Below are positions 13,936-17,183 of a DNA stretch of 17,183 nt, in pieces. Source of the DNA: Halieaceae bacterium (GTDB taxonomy: Bacteria; Pseudomonadota; Gammaproteobacteria; Pseudomonadales; Halieaceae); assembly GCA_003523185.1 (NCBI GenBank), contig DPGN01000031.1, positions 55,211-72,393 of the forward strand, written 5' to 3'. Both the position numbers and the translations under genes were made by a program. Under the pieces are notes generated by a model. It saw only the letters and a program-made list of their open reading frames with translations, was not told the origin of the DNA and ran no database searches. Within the stretch, counting starts at the first letter, position 1; every line of letters begins with the position of its first letter.

Positions 13936-13961
13936 AGTTGCGGGTCTGTGGACCCGCAACT
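13936..13961 (+). terminator. Rho-independent terminator after the secreted-protein gene
   Basis: AGTTGCGGGTC pairs perfectly with GACCCGCAACT over 11 bases around a TGTG tetraloop, 10 bases after the stop codon. The tail is T-rich but interrupted (ATTTCGTTACT). Lying between convergent genes, it may also serve the SDR gene on the minus strand. Confidence 0.8.
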
Positions 13962-14032
13962 ATTTCGTTACTCATTGAATTTTGAATTTCATAGCTTCGC
14001 CGCTAGCCAGGGCTTGCAAACTCGCTCAGTCC

Positions 14033-14908
14033 TCAGGTAGAGGTCACCGGATAGTCGAAGCCCACGCACTGCTCACTGTAGTTCCAGAGCTTCTCAGCCG
14101 CGGCATCGTCCTCTGCCCAAGGCTTGGGTCGCTCGACCTCACAGTTATTGAAGTAGGCCCCTGATATCTCAGCGACATCATTGCTGGAGCACAAGTAAAG
14201 CGATGTTTCTGCGCCCTTTAGTGGGCTCCTAAAAAACGGCTTGAGCAGTAAGTGCAAAACCTTCGCCACCCACTCCCCATGCTGCTTTCCAATATCCGTA
14301 GCAACGGCACCGGGGTGCAAGCAGTTAACTGTCACACCCGCCGCTTTCAGGCGTTTTGCTAATGATCGTGTGAATAAAATATTCGCGAGCTTGGAGCGAC
14401 CGTACACATCAAAGGTTTTGTAGTTATGCTCAGACTGAATGTCATCAAATTGCATACCTCTGACAAAGTGATGCGCACCCGAAGCCACATTAACGATACG
14501 AGCCCCCGGGGCTGCCTCACGCACAGAGGGCAATAGCAAGCCCGTCAGTAGAAATGGCGCGAAATGATTGACTGCCAGTGTCTCTTCAAAGCCATCGACC
14601 GTGACTCGTCGGTGCGAGTTGATCACCCCTGCGTTATTCAAAAGCACATCGATGGGCTTCGCTAACTGCCGCACTGATTCTGCCGCAGCACGAACGCTGT
14701 CGAGGCGGGCCATATCCATCTCGATGACAGTCGGTGTCGTCCCGCCCGCTGCAACGATCTCACTGGCTAGGGCTTCACCCTTTTCGAGATTTCTGCAGAG
14801 AAAGGTCAGGTCAGCACCGTCCCGAGCCAAACTCAATGCACTTGCCCGTCCAATACCGGCCGTTGGCCCCGTAATGACAATGTGCTTTGGCCGGTTATCG
14901 ATGCTCAT
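14033..14908 (-). CDS. Short-chain dehydrogenase/reductase, retinol-dehydrogenase-like
   Basis: A 291-residue NAD(P)-dependent SDR oxidoreductase, acting on an unknown alcohol or carbonyl substrate. The Rossmann glycine motif TGPTAGIG (13-20) is followed by Arg/Asn after the second strand (CRN), which suggests NADP(H). Then come NNAG (91-94), Asn115 in AVNHFAPF, the catalytic Ser143 in NVASGAHH, and Tyr169/Lys173 in YGRSK. The sequence LNNAGV...TVDGFEETLAVNHFAPFLLTGLLLP and YGRSKLANILFTRSLAKRL resembles the retinol dehydrogenase/WWOX-like branch. The C-terminal extension is rich in acidic and aromatic residues. It lies 74 bases downstream of the AGCS symporter on the same strand and could be the last gene of that transcript, though a separate promoter is possible. 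Confidence 0.9.
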   Translation of the reverse strand: MSIDNRPKHIVITGPTAGIGRASALSLARDGADLTFLCRNLEKGEALASEIVAAGGTTPTVIEMDMARLDSVRAAAESVRQLAKPIDVLLNNAGVINSHRRVTVDGFEETLAVNHFAPFLLTGLLLPSVREAAPGARIVNVASGAHHFVRGMQFDDIQSEHNYKTFDVYGRSKLANILFTRSLAKRLKAAGVTVNCLHPGAVATDIGKQHGEWVAKVLHLLLKPFFRSPLKGAETSLYLCSSNDVAEISGAYFNNCEVERPKPWAEDDAAAEKLWNYSEQCVGFDYPVTST

Positions 14909-14982
14909 ATCAGATTCTGCCTCTATAGCGATGATGCTGACTCACGGACGGGACGTATCAAATACCCAAGCCCTTTGAGCGA

Positions 14983-16368
14983 TTAGGACCAGCTTCCCTC
15001 GTCGATCTTTTCCTCAGGCAACGTCTCACGCTTAAACACGGGTGCAGAACCCCCTTTAAGCTGCGCCTCGAAATCTTTCAGCAACTTCATACCAATCGGC
15101 GCGAGATACCACAGGGCCAACATGTTGGTGATCGCCAACAGTGCCATCGTCAGATCTGAGAAGCTGAAGACCGTACCCAAGTCCTGAACCGAGGCCCAGG
15201 CAATCATCATCAGTACTGAAATGCGAAAGGCCGGGACCGCCCATGAAGGCCGATTGGCAAAATAGGCAATACTGTTTTCACCGAGATAACAGTTGTAGGC
15301 GATGGTCGTCGTAGCAAAGAGCACCAGGAAAATACTGACGAGTGACTCACCCCAACCGCCCAGCTGCTCAGCAACCGCGAGCTGTGTCAAAACAACACCT
15401 TGCGGATTAACTGCGTCCGGTTGGTAAGCCGAAGACAGCAAAATGATAAGTGCAGTACACGTGCACAGAATGATGGTATCGATAAAGACACTAAGGCTTT
15501 GCACCAGCCCCTGCTGAATCGGATGCGTCACATCGGCCGTCGCGGCGACGTTAGGGACCGTACCGAGACCTGCCTCGTTGGAGAAAAGACCTCGTCGTGC
15601 ACCCTGCATAATGGCGGTGGCAACGCCGCCTCCGACAACCTGCTCGAGACCAAAGGCGGACTTGAAGATAACGCCAAGCGCTGCAGGCACTTCGGTAATG
15701 TTGGCGATCAGAATGCCAATAGCGAGCACAAAGTAGCCTGCAACCATAATCGGAACGATGAGCTGGGATACCGCGGCAAGTCGACGGATACCGCCGAACA
15801 AAATGGCTGCCATGACCGCCGTCAGAACAAGACCACTCTGCCAGGTCGGTATGGCGAAGGCTGACTCAATGGAGTTGGTAACCGAGTAGGTTTGAACCGC
15901 ATTAAACCCAAAGCCAATGGTCACGAGCAGCAGCGCTGAATAGATGACCGACATGACGCTCCAGCCCAATCCAAATCGCATAAAGTAGGCAGGACCACCC
16001 CGGTAGGTTTCGGATCCGTCGCTCTGCTTGTAAAGCTGGGCAAGCGCGCACTCGAACAAGCTCGTGGCCATGCCAATCAGCGCAATCAACCACATCCAGA
16101 ACAGGGCGCCCGGGCCGCCTAGCGTGATCGCTACCGCGACACCGGCAATATTGCCGCCGCCAACGCGTCCAGCGACACTCACCACTAAGGCCTGAAAACT
16201 CGATAGTCCTTTATCGGTACCCGAGAAGCCGCCGGACAAGCCGCGAAACATCTCTTTGAACAAACGCAACTGCACAAAGCGCGCATCCCATGTAAGGCGA
16301 AGACCCACCAGCAGTAACGCTGAGATTAATACATATGACCAGAGCCAATCGGTAACAGTTGCTAGCAT
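14983..16368 (-). CDS. Alanine/glycine:cation symporter (AGCS family)
   Basis: A 461-residue integral membrane protein of the AGCS family, which imports alanine, glycine and related amino acids with Na+ (or H+). About ten or eleven hydrophobic segments are visible. Family landmarks are FQALVVSVAGRVGGGNIAGVAVAITLGGPGALFWMWL (the conserved region with GGN, residues about 58-95), the signature region IGMATSLFECALAQLYK, RGGPAYFM, and the GARRGLFSNEAGLGTVPNVAATADVTHPIQQGLVQ segment. Length is normal. The ATG at 16368 lies three bases after the stop of the NSS-family transporter upstream (TAA-GAC-ATG), so the two are almost surely co-transcribed and possibly coupled. Substrate specificity is inferred from the family only. 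Confidence 0.94.
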   Translation of the reverse strand: MLATVTDWLWSYVLISALLLVGLRLTWDARFVQLRLFKEMFRGLSGGFSGTDKGLSSFQALVVSVAGRVGGGNIAGVAVAITLGGPGALFWMWLIALIGMATSLFECALAQLYKQSDGSETYRGGPAYFMRFGLGWSVMSVIYSALLLVTIGFGFNAVQTYSVTNSIESAFAIPTWQSGLVLTAVMAAILFGGIRRLAAVSQLIVPIMVAGYFVLAIGILIANITEVPAALGVIFKSAFGLEQVVGGGVATAIMQGARRGLFSNEAGLGTVPNVAATADVTHPIQQGLVQSLSVFIDTIILCTCTALIILLSSAYQPDAVNPQGVVLTQLAVAEQLGGWGESLVSIFLVLFATTTIAYNCYLGENSIAYFANRPSWAVPAFRISVLMMIAWASVQDLGTVFSFSDLTMALLAITNMLALWYLAPIGMKLLKDFEAQLKGGSAPVFKRETLPEEKIDEGSWS

Positions 16369-16371
16369 GTC

Positions 16372-17183
16372 TTAAATCAGTCCTGTAATCAGAATAATGG
16401 CAATAGCGGGTACGACTACAAAGCGGAGCAAGAGGTGCCAGATTGAGAAGACCTGCTGACCCGTTGCAAGCTCCGAGAAACTCAGTTCACGCTTCATAAA
16501 CCAGCCCACGAATAGCGCGATCAGCAAGCCACCCAGCGGTAACGTAATCTTGTCGTATAACCCTTCAGATGCCGCATTGAAGTTCATACCAAACAGTGTT
16601 ACGTCCTGCCATACGTTGTAGGAGAGGACAGACGCAATACTGCAGAAGGTGACTGAGCCAACAACCACAACAGCGCTCATTTCGCGTCCCAAGGTCGTGC
16701 GCTGATCAGTCCAACTAGTCACGGACTCGAGCAACCCCACCATCGACGTCACGCCGGCAACCGACAGCATGACAAAGAAGAGAACCGCGAATACATGCCC
16801 ACCGGGCATCTGTGCAAACGCGACAGGGAGTGTCTGGAAGATAAGGCCAGCGCCACCGGCGATATCAAGGCCGTAATTAAAGACCATGGGGAAGACGACG
16901 AAACCGGCAAGTAAGGCCACTATGGTGTCAGCGAGCACGATCATCATGGCGCCCCGCGTAATGGAGAAGTTGGCCGGCAGGTACGATCCGTAGGTCATCA
17001 TGCCACCCATGCCGACACCAATGGAGAAGAACGCCTGCCCCACTGCAGCCAACAATGTCGGACCATCGATCTTGCTGAAGTCCGGTGTGAACAGCCAACT
17101 CAATGTCTCGCCAAAACCGCCGGCGAACATGTTGTAGATACTGAGGCCCACCAGGAGCGCAAACAGCAAGGGCATCATGACCG
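16372..17183 (-). CDS. Sodium-dependent amino-acid transporter, NSS family (partial, N-terminus off right edge)
   Basis: The C-terminal part (about 270 residues) of a neurotransmitter:sodium symporter-type protein, the family of LeuT, MhsT and TnaT, which imports amino acids with Na+. The frame stays open to the right edge, so the N-terminal Na+/substrate-binding helices are outside the window. Visible hydrophobic helices include AVGQAFFSIGVGMGGMMTYGSYL (LeuT TM7-like), a long pair ending in FVVFPMVFNYGL, and MLSVAGVTSMVGLLESVTSW (TM8-like, with conserved Ser/Thr near the second sodium site). Two or three more helices end with ITGLI. It is probably the upstream gene of the unit with the AGCS symporter, from which it is separated by only three bases. 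Confidence 0.92.
   Translation of the reverse strand, partial: VMMPLLFALLVGLSIYNMFAGGFGETLSWLFTPDFSKIDGPTLLAAVGQAFFSIGVGMGGMMTYGSYLPANFSITRGAMMIVLADTIVALLAGFVVFPMVFNYGLDIAGGAGLIFQTLPVAFAQMPGGHVFAVLFFVMLSVAGVTSMVGLLESVTSWTDQRTTLGREMSAVVVVGSVTFCSIASVLSYNVWQDVTLFGMNFNAASEGLYDKITLPLGGLLIALFVGWFMKRELSFSELATGQQVFSIWHLLLRFVVVPAIAIILITGLI

Noticed and set aside
13971..13992. Repeated TTGAATTT in the gap after the terminator
   Set aside because: A short AT-rich repeat in a convergent intergenic region with no further structure.

Overview
The window looks like a stretch of chromosome from a gammaproteobacterium. The best clues are a YciO/Rnm/ScpA block facing a divergent YciB gene, an arrangement familiar from gammaproteobacteria, and a YgiM-type SH3 protein closely resembling the enterobacterial one. 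A marine oligotrophic lineage such as the OM60/NOR5 (Halieaceae) group is my guess from overall flavour; it is inference, not shown by the sequence. Genes are densely packed, many start with GTG, and no gap between genes exceeds 300 bases. I see no rRNA, tRNA, insertion sequence, phage gene or CRISPR array.

Left block (1-5582). On the minus strand run rnm (RNase AM/YciV), yciO and the 5' part of scpA, which is cut by the left edge. Divergently, on the plus strand, come yciB (septation protein A), a YgiM-like SH3/coiled-coil membrane protein, a periplasmic cyclophilin, a divergent pdxJ and an RluA-type pseudouridine synthase. The last three are joined by 4-base stop/start overlaps.

Middle block (5620-8911). 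A DUF2244 membrane protein, rimO (ribosomal protein S12 methylthiotransferase) and an RsmE-family rRNA methyltransferase lie on the plus strand. Together with the RluA-type enzyme they make a loose ribosome/RNA-modification neighbourhood. A convergent msrA lies on the minus strand, with a palindrome over its likely promoter.

Proteostasis block (9050-13088). This is the most interesting part. A small ORF, a von Willebrand A (MIDAS) protein, a membrane-anchored J-domain protein, a small conserved hypothetical, the membrane metalloprotease HtpX and a DegS/HtrA-type serine protease with one PDZ domain are all on the plus strand. The VWA reading frame stays open far upstream of its only possible start. 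A single-base change would fuse it to the small ORF in front, which suggests a frameshift, a sequence error or recoding.

Right block (13227-17183). A monocistronic secreted protein with two apparent alpha+beta repeats ends in a strong terminator hairpin. On the minus strand follow an SDR oxidoreductase, an AGCS sodium:alanine/glycine symporter and the C-terminal part of an NSS-family sodium:amino-acid transporter that runs off the right edge. The two transporters are 3 bases apart and are probably co-transcribed.
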